64,000 bases of DNA from assembly GCF_014652135.1 (NCBI RefSeq), contig NZ_BMYF01000024.1, forward strand, positions 8,380-72,379, in the 5' to 3' direction. Source of the DNA: Mongoliitalea lutea. GTDB taxonomy: Bacteria > Bacteroidota > Bacteroidia > Cytophagales > Cyclobacteriaceae. Position numbers and translations under genes: made by a program. This document shows positions 8,064 through 15,519 of the stretch, in pieces (the stretch's first letter is position 1; each line of letters starts with the position of its first letter). Under the pieces are notes generated by a model. That model saw only the letters and a list, made by a program, of their open reading frames with translations, had not been told where the DNA came from and ran no database searches.

Positions 8064-9497
8064 ATGAAAAATTATATTATTATTCTGGTTATATTACTTA
8101 TGACGGCGTGTGATGCTGATTTTACCAACATCAATACCAATCCAGTAGTTTCTGTCTCTGTTCAGCCTGAATTTTTATTGAGAAAAGTACTATTTGAATA
8201 CTCTGAAAATGCTTCTTATGAAGGATTTGTTGCGGGGAATTTATTGGCTCAATATTTTATGGCAGTAGATTTTAATTTATTTGATAGGCATGGCTTAACG
8301 CAGCCTCAATATGGAGGGAATCCTTGGCCATTCCTGTATGAAAATTTGAGAGATAATGAAATTCTTCTTCAATTATCCAGACAAAATCCAACTTTTGCTA
8401 TTTATGAAGGACCTGCGCTGGTAATTAAAGCGATGTTGTTTGCTAATCTTACCGATCTTTACGGAGACGTGCCTTATTCGGAGGCTTTGAAAGGAAAGTC
8501 TTCGGGGGTGGTATTTCCTGCATATGATAGTCAAGAAGAGATTTATCTTGGTGAAGAAGGGCTACTCATGCTGTTGACTCTGGCTTCAGAAAAATTGAGG
8601 CTGTCTTATGGTCCAAATAGATTGATTGGAGATGTGATTTATAATGGGAATCTTCAAAACTGGCTTAGCCTTGCAGAAAGTTTACGATTTAAATTATTGA
8701 TGAGAATATCTGGTAAAGTAGATGTTCGAGAGCAGTTGAGTAAGCTGGTTCAAGATGGGTATTTGATTATTAATCCTGAATCCAATGCTGTGTTTCGCTT
8801 TACATCAGCACAGCCTAACAATTTTAGAATGTCCACGGCCAGGATTGGAGATTTTAACTTGTTTTTGATGTCTGAGACTATTCAAAGGCAGCTCGAACGA
8901 TTTAATGACCCTAGGGTAGGGGTTTATTTTAGACCATCTGCTAATGGGGAAAACCAGTTTAGAGGTTTGCGAAACGGCCAAGATGCCTCCCAACTATCTA
9001 TATCAATTGCTGATTTCAGTCTATCGGGAAGAATTTTCAGAGAAGCTGCTGGTTCCATGAAGTTCCCATGGTTAACAAGTTTTGAATTGAAGTTTTTGAT
9101 GGCAGAGGCTGCGCATAAAGGTTTTGTACAGCTAGATGCATCAGTTTTGTATCAGGAAGCTGTAAAAGAAGCTTTTGAGTATTGGGGTGTAGCCGTTCCA
9201 TCAAATTATCTGGTACATGGTCCGGCAAGCTTTGATTCAGCGGAGGATAAGTTGGAACTTATCGGTACTCAAAAATGGCTTTCTATGCCTGTTAACTTTT
9301 ATGAGGGTTGGATTGAGCAGCGTAGAACAGGTTTTCCTTTGTTGCTTCCATTAGTTGCCTCTCTCAATGATGGCTTGATGCCTAATAGATTACCATATCC
9401 TGCTTCGGAAATTGCATTAAATAATCAAAACTTTCTAGTGGCTTCAGGAAATACAAATGGGAATAGCATAAATGCCAAGGTTTGGTGGGCACAATAG
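8064..9497 (+). CDS. SusD/RagB-family surface lipoprotein (SusD-like 2)
   Basis: The 477-residue partner of the upstream SusC, predicted to sit as a lid on the porin on the cell surface. Seen: a lipoprotein signal (MKNYIIILVILLMTAC, lipidated Cys at residue 16), then the alpha-helical TPR-like fold of the SusD-like 2 type with AMLFANLTDLYGDVPYSEA, a family hallmark. Near the C-terminus NFYEGWIEQRRTGFP is also typical. It begins 12 bases after susC and ends 11 bases before the symporter gene, so the four genes form one operon. The ligand cannot be deduced. Confidence 0.93.
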   Translation: MKNYIIILVILLMTACDADFTNINTNPVVSVSVQPEFLLRKVLFEYSENASYEGFVAGNLLAQYFMAVDFNLFDRHGLTQPQYGGNPWPFLYENLRDNEILLQLSRQNPTFAIYEGPALVIKAMLFANLTDLYGDVPYSEALKGKSSGVVFPAYDSQEEIYLGEEGLLMLLTLASEKLRLSYGPNRLIGDVIYNGNLQNWLSLAESLRFKLLMRISGKVDVREQLSKLVQDGYLIINPESNAVFRFTSAQPNNFRMSTARIGDFNLFLMSETIQRQLERFNDPRVGVYFRPSANGENQFRGLRNGQDASQLSISIADFSLSGRIFREAAGSMKFPWLTSFELKFLMAEAAHKGFVQLDASVLYQEAVKEAFEYWGVAVPSNYLVHGPASFDSAEDKLELIGTQKWLSMPVNFYEGWIEQRRTGFPLLLPLVASLNDGLMPNRLPYPASEIALNNQNFLVASGNTNGNSINAKVWWAQ

Positions 9498-9508
9498 TTT
9501 TTTTGAAT

Positions 9509-10897
9509 ATGGAATTCAATCTCCTCTCAGTTGATGTTATACAATGGCTGTTATTAATAGTTGGATTCTCCTTACTTCTCATTGTCTCTCCCAAAGCTAA
9601 AAATATAGCAGAGTTCTTTAAAGGCTCCTCCCTGACGGAGGAGCCAAGTTATTTTGCATTGGTTTCTAGTTTAGTTATTTCATGGATTTTCGCCAAATCA
9701 ATTATGAATGCGGCAGATCTTGGCTATACGTTCGGTATCCTTGGAGGTGTAGGGTATGGCATGTATTACTTGAGTTTTTTTGTAGTAGGAATTGTCATCT
9801 ATCGATTACGATTTAAATTGGGTTTTTCGAGTCTCCATGATTATTTACGATCGGGATTTGGAACTATGGCTACACATGTATTCAGTTTTTTGTTGGCTCT
9901 AAGATTGTTAAATGAAGTATGGTCCAATGCAATGGTTATTGGGCTTCATTTTGGCACTTTAAATTCAGTGCCATATTTTTCATCAATAGTTATTTTCACT
10001 ATCTTAACTTTAGGCTATACGCTTAAAGGGGGGATGAAAAGCTCCATTTTTACGGATGTCATTCAAATGATTTTATTTTGTATCCTTTTGTCTGTGATGA
10101 TCGGAATGATTTTTCCTGAATTAGATACCACCACTGATACTTTGTTGAGTTCCAGTGTCTGGTCTTGGGAAACAGGTCTAAATTTTTTGGTTGTTGCAGT
10201 TTTACAATCCTTTAGTTATGGTTTTCATGATCCTGTGATGACAGATAGAGGATTTATTACAGAGCCTAAAAAAATGTTGCGTTCTTTTTTTATTGCTGGA
10301 TTCGTAGGATTTAGCCTTATCGTTCTTTTCTCCTTTACAGGCATTATTTCCCGTCAGCTACCAATGGAATCACAGGTTCCTACCAGTAGGTTGGCAGGCT
10401 ATTTTGGTGTTTCTATGCTATTGCTGATCAATTTGGTAATGCTTACTTCAGCATCTTCCACTTTGGACTCTACATTTACTTCTTTTACGAAATTGGTAAT
10501 CAAGGATATTCGGATTGTTTCGGAAGAGAAATTAACCTTGTGGAAGGGTCGTTTGATAATGATTTTCCTAGCTATTATTGGTGTGCTACCACTGTTTTTT
10601 TCTCCTTCCTTACTTGCAGCGAGTACAGTCAGTGGCACCATGGTTTTAGGTTTGGCTCCAATATTTCTATTTCCTATAAAGTCAAAAAAAACCTATCCGC
10701 ATTTGTTTTTAGTTCCAGTATTAATTGGTTTGGTTGCCGGGATAATTTATATATTCATTCCTGAAAACCATTCTCTGTATTTTACAGGAGGAACTCATGC
10801 AAGCTTGTTATTTGTCAATGTAATTGCATTTGTATTATCATTTACTAGTTACTTTATATTGCGGTTATTCATTTATGACACATTTACAAAAGGTTAA
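9509..10897 (+). CDS. Sodium:solute symporter family (SSS/SLC5) transporter
   Basis: An inner-membrane transporter of 462 residues with about 12-13 hydrophobic segments. It belongs to the sodium:solute symporter family, as shown by the early IMNAADLGYTFG segment, the LKGGMKSSIFTDVIQ segment and ASSTLDSTFTSFTKLVIKD in the conserved late helix region. The ATG at 9509 lies 11 bases after the susD stop and is preferred over an alternative start at 9482 inside susD. Its end overlaps the start of the metallophosphoesterase-like gene by 23 bases. The order porin, surface lipoprotein, symporter gives a complete route across both membranes for one substrate. The substrate is unknown, and the arsenosugar context is only suggestive. 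Confidence 0.9.
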   Translation: MEFNLLSVDVIQWLLLIVGFSLLLIVSPKAKNIAEFFKGSSLTEEPSYFALVSSLVISWIFAKSIMNAADLGYTFGILGGVGYGMYYLSFFVVGIVIYRLRFKLGFSSLHDYLRSGFGTMATHVFSFLLALRLLNEVWSNAMVIGLHFGTLNSVPYFSSIVIFTILTLGYTLKGGMKSSIFTDVIQMILFCILLSVMIGMIFPELDTTTDTLLSSSVWSWETGLNFLVVAVLQSFSYGFHDPVMTDRGFITEPKKMLRSFFIAGFVGFSLIVLFSFTGIISRQLPMESQVPTSRLAGYFGVSMLLLINLVMLTSASSTLDSTFTSFTKLVIKDIRIVSEEKLTLWKGRLIMIFLAIIGVLPLFFSPSLLAASTVSGTMVLGLAPIFLFPIKSKKTYPHLFLVPVLIGLVAGIIYIFIPENHSLYFTGGTHASLLFVNVIAFVLSFTSYFILRLFIYDTFTKG

Positions 10898-11732
10898 AAT
10901 TGATTGTCAAGTAAAAAAGCTTCTCTTCTTTGGAGGTGTTTACAGCAATATTCATGCATTGAAAGCTTTGAAAAAGTATGCTATAGACCAAGGCTTTGGT
11001 TCTCAGCAAATTTTCTCAACTGGGGATATCGCTGGATACTGTGCTTTTCCAAATGAATGTTTTGAATTAATAGAAGAGTGGGGGGTAGCTGGAATTAAAG
11101 GTAATGTGGAGGAGAATCTGCTCGACGGGAAAGATGATTGTGGTTGTAATTTTGAGGAGGGGACGACTTGTGATGTTCTATCTAAAAACTGGTTTTCCTA
11201 TACCAGTCGCATGTTGTCCGAAAAGTCCAAACAGTATATTTCAACACTGCCAAGTATACTTTCAATTGATTTTGCAGGAAGAAAAATACAATTAATTCAC
11301 GGTTCTTATCCTGAGACCGCAGCATTTGTTTTTGATTCTACACCTTGGAGTGAAAAACAGGCAGTATTTGAGCAATTTGATGCGGATATTGTGGTTGGAG
11401 GTCATTGTGGCTTACCCTTTATTTCTAGTAAAGATGCTAAGGCATGGATAAATCCGGGAGTGATTGGTATGCCTGCAAATGATGGAGAGCCTTTTGTCTG
11501 GTTTATGACATTGACCCGAATCTCTGAAGAGACTCGGGCTTCTTTAGCAGTGAATTACCATAGAATATCCTACAATTATCAAGAGGCCGCTCGGGCTATG
11601 CTAGACAATTGTCTTCCAGGAGCATATGCAAAAACGATTTTGACAGGATTGTGGGACAACTGTGATATTTTACCTCCAGAAGAAACTTCTCGTCAAGGAA
11701 GAAAAATTGGATTGACTCACTGCCGAATTTAA
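10875..11732 (+). CDS. Metallophosphoesterase-like protein with altered metal site and Cys-rich loop
   Basis: A 285-residue cytosolic protein with the metallophosphoesterase fold of the YfcE/ApaH-like type. The usual motif I (SDxHGN) reads GGVYSN at residues 20-25, so both metal-binding residues Asp and His are missing. Motif II GD (50-51), motif III GN (76-77), HG (142-143) and GHCG (176-179, in place of GHTH) remain. A loop DDCGC...EEGTTCD at 87-100 carries three cysteines (89, 91, 99). From memory, a subfamily with the same GGxYSN and DCGCxFEEG motifs also occurs in Proteobacteria, so these are subfamily traits rather than decay. The ATG at 10875 overlaps the symporter gene by 23 bases. 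The reaction is unknown, and a role as phosphatase or as thiol-metalloid binder is open. Confidence 0.8.
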   Translation: MTHLQKVKIDCQVKKLLFFGGVYSNIHALKALKKYAIDQGFGSQQIFSTGDIAGYCAFPNECFELIEEWGVAGIKGNVEENLLDGKDDCGCNFEEGTTCDVLSKNWFSYTSRMLSEKSKQYISTLPSILSIDFAGRKIQLIHGSYPETAAFVFDSTPWSEKQAVFEQFDADIVVGGHCGLPFISSKDAKAWINPGVIGMPANDGEPFVWFMTLTRISEETRASLAVNYHRISYNYQEAARAMLDNCLPGAYAKTILTGLWDNCDILPPEETSRQGRKIGLTHCRI

Positions 11733-11739
11733 AATCAGG

Positions 11740-11868
11740 GTGGTTAATACGTTGTTCATTATAGGCCTGATTGATAGTTTATTGGTGGAAATTATAGTGT
11801 ATGATGATAATCAAGTGTCTGAAATTGATAGTAAAAATCCAAAGGTGGTAATTACATCGTATATTTAA
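11740..11868 (+). CDS. Possible small ORF or gene remnant (42 residues)
   Basis: Between the metallophosphoesterase-like gene and the convergent SGNH hydrolase there is a 42-codon open frame starting with GTG and ending with TAA at 866-868. It has a hydrophobic first half (TLFIIGLIDSLLVEIIVY) and a polar second half. No family is recognised and the start codon is weak. It could be a small membrane protein or the tail of a decayed gene. The frame is open upstream only to 716. Confidence 0.2.
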   Translation: MVNTLFIIGLIDSLLVEIIVYDDNQVSEIDSKNPKVVITSYI

Positions 11869-11907
11869 AAAGTTGGGATGTTTATTTATGGTGAGTTTTT
11901 TAGTTTC

Positions 11908-11937
11908 AAAAGGTGGCTTTACTTAAGGCCACCTTTT
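11908..11937. terminator. Bidirectional terminator between metallophosphoesterase and SGNH hydrolase genes
   Basis: Perfect arms AAAAGGTGGC and GCCACCTTTT with a 10-base loop. The A/T flanks give a T-run on either strand, so the hairpin can end both converging transcripts. It overlaps the last codons of the SGNH gene. Confidence 0.75.
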
Positions 11938-12644
11938 ATTTCTTCAAAAATTTCTTTAGCCATCTTTTCATATCCTATATCAGAAGGATGAATTCCATCA
12001 GAAGCAAAGAAGTTGGATGAAAACCCAGACTTCCATCGGTGGAAATAAAGTTTGTGTTTTTTTTTATTTAGTCGATTGATTTCATTGTTTAAAATATGCC
12101 TATGAAGCCCAAGGAAAAATCTCAATATTGATGGTATAGCTGGAAAATGGTTTACGGGGGGAATTTCGGGAATAATTATCTGATGACAATTTGTATTTCG
12201 TCCAACGATCTTCAAAAATTCTTCTATTTCATTTCTGAATTTGCTTGGAGGTGTAAATTTGAAACAGTCATTTGCTCCTATGAGTATGATTACTTGATCA
12301 AATACTATTGGAATATCAGGTTTTGCATGATTCAATAGTCGGTTAAGACCAGCAGCTTTTAATCCGTTCTTTCCCAGGTTGAGCACATTCCATGTTCTAT
12401 CACTTTCTGAAAATATCTTTGCCGCAAAAGTAGTATCTGGACAACTTGCCCCTACACCTGCGGCCGTGGATTCCCCTATAATTAAGACCCATTTTGAGTT
12501 AGTGGGTCTCGTTAGATTCATAAATGTTGAATGTTGTGGTAACCTCTGTACTTGTTGCCGTAGTTTTTTTCCTTTCCAATAAAGTAAAGGGAAGAAAGGA
12601 ATTAGTAGAATTAACTCGAAAATATAAATCAGGCGATTCATCAT
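11919..12644 (-). CDS. SGNH/GDSL-type esterase, membrane-anchored
   Basis: A 241-residue hydrolase of the SGNH superfamily. Seen: an N-terminal hydrophobic segment (YIFELILLIPFFPLLYW) that probably anchors it in the inner membrane; block I with the nucleophile in IIGESTAAGVGAS (GEST instead of GDSL); block III GANDCF; and block V SDGIHPSDIGY with the catalytic Asp and His. The family acts on ester bonds, including acyl groups on lipids and polysaccharides; the substrate is unknown. The start may be the first or the second Met. It follows a SUI1-like gene by 27 bases, but a terminator-like hairpin lies between them, so it may have its own promoter. Confidence 0.85.
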   Translation of the reverse strand: MMNRLIYIFELILLIPFFPLLYWKGKKLRQQVQRLPQHSTFMNLTRPTNSKWVLIIGESTAAGVGASCPDTTFAAKIFSESDRTWNVLNLGKNGLKAAGLNRLLNHAKPDIPIVFDQVIILIGANDCFKFTPPSKFRNEIEEFLKIVGRNTNCHQIIIPEIPPVNHFPAIPSILRFFLGLHRHILNNEINRLNKKKHKLYFHRWKSGFSSNFFASDGIHPSDIGYEKMAKEIFEEIKGGLK

Positions 12645-12654
12645 GTGTACTAAA

Positions 12655-12680
12655 TAAAAGAAAAGGAGGGCTCACCCTCC
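12655..12680 (-). terminator. Terminator after the SUI1-like gene
   Basis: On the minus strand a GGAGGG/CCCTCC stem with a 4-base loop is followed by TTTTCTTTTATTT. The stem overlaps the last codons of the SUI1-like gene and precedes the SGNH gene. Confidence 0.75.
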
Positions 12681-13028
12681 TGATTTTTTGGCCTTGTAAC
12701 CTTCTTTAAGTAAGAGGTCAAGGGCTTTGTCCCTTAGGTCGCCTTGGATGAGGATTTCTCCATCCTTAGCAGAGCCGCCGACCCCAAATTTATTTTTCAG
12801 CAATTTTCCTAGCACTTGCAAGTCTTCATCTGAGCCCACAAATCCGGTAATCAAGGTGACCTGCTTGCCACCTCTTGCTTTTTTGTCTAATTGTACCTTA
12901 AGCTGCTGTTGGTTAGGTGGGAGAGTTTCTGTTACCTCATCTTCCGATAAGTTGAACTCAAAGTCATCAGATGTGGAATACACCACGCCGTCTCGTTTTT
13001 TCCAGTCGTTGTTTTTTCTTGTACTCAT
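12672..13028 (-). CDS. SUI1/eIF1-like translation factor (YciH family)
   Basis: A 118-residue protein whose C-terminal 70 residues form the SUI1 domain ([11 protein letters not shown], then [25 protein letters not shown]). The family resembles eukaryotic initiation factor 1 and bacterial YciH, thought to influence the fidelity of start-site choice or translation under stress. The N-terminal 45 residues are polar and probably disordered. The ATG lies one base after the stop of the universal stress protein gene, so the two are co-transcribed, which fits a stress-linked role. Confidence 0.9.
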   Translation of the reverse strand: MSTRKNNDWKKRDGVVYSTSDDFEFNLSEDEVTETLPPNQQQLKVQLDKKARGGKQVTLITGFVGSDEDLQVLGKLLKNKFGVGGSAKDGEILIQGDLRDKALDLLLKEGYKAKKSGG

Positions 13029-13029
13029 C

Positions 13030-13881
13030 TCATTTTTTTGCTTTCATGGTCCATACGGGCCTTTTTGCAGCATTCACAACATCCTCAGCAATACTTCCCG
13101 TCAAAAGATGTAAAAATCCTGTGCGTCCCGTTGTAGCCATAGCAATCATATCTGCTTGTATGTCATCTGCATAGTCCAAGATTCCTTCTTCTTCAGATGT
13201 GGAATTATATATTTCCATTGATTGAGGGGAAAAACCAAATTCATCAACAAAAGTCTTCATTTTCTGAAAAGATACCCTGCTGTGTTCAAACATACTTGGG
13301 GTATTTATTTTCACTAAATGTAGCTCACCATCAATTACATCTATTGAATTTTTCAATCGCTGAGCCACGCTGGCTGGAACTTCATTGAAATCAGATGCGA
13401 AAACAATTTTTTTAACATCTGATGGGGAGATTTCAGATTTGATCGTAATTACGGGACAAGCAGCATGACGAACTACTTTTTCTGTATTTGAGCCGATTAA
13501 AATCTCTTCTAGTCCAGAAGAACCCTTACTGCCCATGACTACAATGTCTGCATCTACATCTACTATTTCCTTGGAAATCCCAGCAAATGGATTCCCGAAA
13601 ATCATTTTTGTTTCAAATGTAAAGCCAGCATCTTTGAATTCCTCTTCTAGCTCATTCATTTGTTTTTTACGCTTTTCAATAAGCTCAATCATAAAAATAT
13701 TGGCAGTTTCGTTGCTCATTGCTCCCGCTTCACCAAAAGAGCTGAAGCTAGTCGGCGTTGGCAATTCAATGACATGCAATAATTCTAATTTATTTTGGGT
13801 TTTTTTAGCTAAGCCAACTGCAAAATCCAGAGCGAAATTAGCTTCTTTGGAAAAATCGTAGGGAACAAGAATGGTTTTCAT
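13030..13881 (-). CDS. Universal stress protein with two UspA domains
   Basis: A cytosolic protein of 283 residues containing two tandem UspA domains. The first starts at [15 protein letters not shown] and ends with the nucleotide-binding [19 protein letters not shown] motif. The second starts near [15 protein letters not shown] and ends with [19 protein letters not shown]. Both carry the G-2x-G-9x-G-S/T pattern associated with ATP binding. The ATG at 13881 is chosen because it begins the first strand; codons up to 13911 add only a non-family extension. It is followed by the SUI1-like gene one base later. Such proteins are usually induced in stationary phase or stress. Confidence 0.92.
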   Translation of the reverse strand: MKTILVPYDFSKEANFALDFAVGLAKKTQNKLELLHVIELPTPTSFSSFGEAGAMSNETANIFMIELIEKRKKQMNELEEEFKDAGFTFETKMIFGNPFAGISKEIVDVDADIVVMGSKGSSGLEEILIGSNTEKVVRHAACPVITIKSEISPSDVKKIVFASDFNEVPASVAQRLKNSIDVIDGELHLVKINTPSMFEHSRVSFQKMKTFVDEFGFSPQSMEIYNSTSEEEGILDYADDIQADMIAMATTGRTGFLHLLTGSIAEDVVNAAKRPVWTMKAKK

Positions 13882-13944
13882 AGTAGTTTGAATTTTCATG
13901 GGAAAATACAAAAAATCCCTAAATTCAAAGAATGAATAAGTTAA

Positions 13945-14859
13945 TTATTTTAGAATAAGTAAGCCTACTCCAAAACCTAAGACCCATAGTAAAGTTGAAA
14001 CTGCCATTTTTTTCAGCAAAGGATCGATCTTATTTGCGGTCTGTTCCCGTTGAATTCCAAAACCTACTGAAATCATCATAGGTAATGCGATAAATCCTCC
14101 CAAGGCTCCCCAGGCATTTTGGGTCCAAATGAAAGCAAGCAACAAAGTATTCCCCCCTATGATGAGGGACCAATTGTAAACGATAGCTTTTTCACGACCT
14201 ATCCTCACAGGTATTGAGCGCTTACCAGCTTTGGTATCTGATGGGATGTCCCTGATATTATTTATATTCAAAACAGTTGTGCTAAATAACCCCAATGAAA
14301 TAGAAGGTATCCAAACGCCCATTTCAAGTGTGAGATTATGTAGAAAAAAGGTCCCCATCACACCTAACAATCCAAAAAACAAGAATACTGAGATATCCCC
14401 TAGACCTATATATCCATAAGGATTGGAACCTGAAGTATACGTGATGGCAGCATAAATGGCTGCAAGACCTAAACCAACAAATATCAAAATTAATTGCCAA
14501 CTCTGAAGCGCAACAAATAGCAACGATATGCCAGAAATGAATGATAGTATGCCGCAAATGAACATGGCACGTTTCATTTCTGGGAGGGTGATAATGCCTG
14601 ATTGCACAGCTCGAACCGGACCTTCTCTATCCTTGCTATCCGCTCCATGAACGGAATCCCCATAGTCGTTTGCAAGATTAGAAAGCACTTGTAGAAATAT
14701 GGTGGTCAAAGATGCTAAGATTAAAATTTCCCAGTGCATATCACCAAAATATGCAGCAAGAAAGCTTCCCAAAAAAATACTCGATAAAGCTAAAGGTAGC
14801 GTACGTAAACGAAAGGCATGAAGCCAAGCTTGTTTTTTACTGGTAAGTGCTGTTTCCAC
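13945..14859 (-). CDS. menA: 1,4-dihydroxy-2-naphthoate polyprenyltransferase MenA
   Basis: An integral membrane UbiA-family prenyltransferase of 304 residues that attaches the isoprenoid tail to 1,4-dihydroxy-2-naphthoate, giving demethylmenaquinone. Seen: about eight or nine transmembrane segments; the first Asp-rich motif NLANDYGDSVHGAD with following GPVRAVQSG; and the second motif NNIRDIPSDTKAGKRS typical of MenA. The start codon is GTG. It lies downstream of the glutathione peroxidase gene across a strong hairpin and 63 bases upstream of the universal stress protein gene. It shows that the organism respires with menaquinone, as usual for the phylum. Confidence 0.94.
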   Translation of the reverse strand: METALTSKKQAWLHAFRLRTLPLALSSIFLGSFLAAYFGDMHWEILILASLTTIFLQVLSNLANDYGDSVHGADSKDREGPVRAVQSGIITLPEMKRAMFICGILSFISGISLLFVALQSWQLILIFVGLGLAAIYAAITYTSGSNPYGYIGLGDISVFLFFGLLGVMGTFFLHNLTLEMGVWIPSISLGLFSTTVLNINNIRDIPSDTKAGKRSIPVRIGREKAIVYNWSLIIGGNTLLLAFIWTQNAWGALGGFIALPMMISVGFGIQREQTANKIDPLLKKMAVSTLLWVLGFGVGLLILK

Positions 14860-14885
14860 AAGTACGGCGGATCGATAAAATTATT

Positions 14886-14920
14886 CCATCTTGGCTACTA
14901 GCAATGAGTAGCCAAGGTGG
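14886..14920 (-). terminator. Hairpin between glutathione peroxidase and menA
   Basis: A 14-base-pair stem (CCACCTTGGCTACT with its complement, one G-T pair) and a 7-base loop, followed on the minus strand by an AT-rich AATAATTTT tract. It lies 17 bases after the glutathione peroxidase stop. Confidence 0.65.
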
Positions 14921-14936
14921 AAATACATGACAGAAT

Positions 14937-15518
14937 TTAAGCCTTGATCAATTCTAAAATTTGATTGTCCATTGGCTTGACAGAAGAAGGGAAGAATTTA
15001 ACCAATTCACCTTTTTCATTGATAAAGTATTTACAGAAATTCCAAGATGGCTCTTTATCATTCCATCCATTCAGATCTTTGTCAGAAAGCCATCTGTACA
15101 AAGGATGCTTGTCAGCACCTTTAACGGAAACTTTATCCATCATGGTAAATGTTACCCCAAACTTTGATGAGCAAAACTCCTTAATCTCCTCATTGGTACC
15201 AGGCTCCTGACCGCCAAAGTTGTTAGCAGGGAATCCTAAAATAGTGACTTGGTCACCGTATTGCTCATGCAGCTTTTGAAGATCTTCATATTGCGGTGTG
15301 TATCCGCAACGAGAGGCTACATTGACCAATAACAATTTTTTGCCTTGGAACTGAGAGAAATCAATCTCATCTCCATTGATGTCTTTCATTTTGAAGTCAT
15401 AAATCGTCTTTTCCATGAGCAATTGGTCTAGTGTAGAGATAGTTTCAGGATTTTGCTTTTGCACGCTAGAAGTGCAGGCAAAAATGATTAGTAAAGAAAA
15501 TAGCAGTAGTTTGTTCAT
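14937..15518 (-). CDS. Glutathione peroxidase-family lipoprotein
   Basis: A 193-residue thiol peroxidase of the glutathione peroxidase family that reduces hydroperoxides. Bacterial members with Cys usually take electrons from thioredoxin rather than glutathione (family knowledge). Seen: a lipoprotein signal ending FAC at residue 15, so it is exported and membrane-anchored; the peroxidatic cysteine in VASRCGYTPQ; FPANNFGGQEPG; and the WNFCKYF motif that completes the active-site tetrad. It starts one base after the argS stop, so it is the last gene of a rocF-argS-gpx unit that ends at the hairpin at 14886. Confidence 0.92.
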   Translation of the reverse strand: MNKLLLFSLLIIFACTSSVQKQNPETISTLDQLLMEKTIYDFKMKDINGDEIDFSQFQGKKLLLVNVASRCGYTPQYEDLQKLHEQYGDQVTILGFPANNFGGQEPGTNEEIKEFCSSKFGVTFTMMDKVSVKGADKHPLYRWLSDKDLNGWNDKEPSWNFCKYFINEKGELVKFFPSSVKPMDNQILELIKA

Positions 15519-15519
15519 A

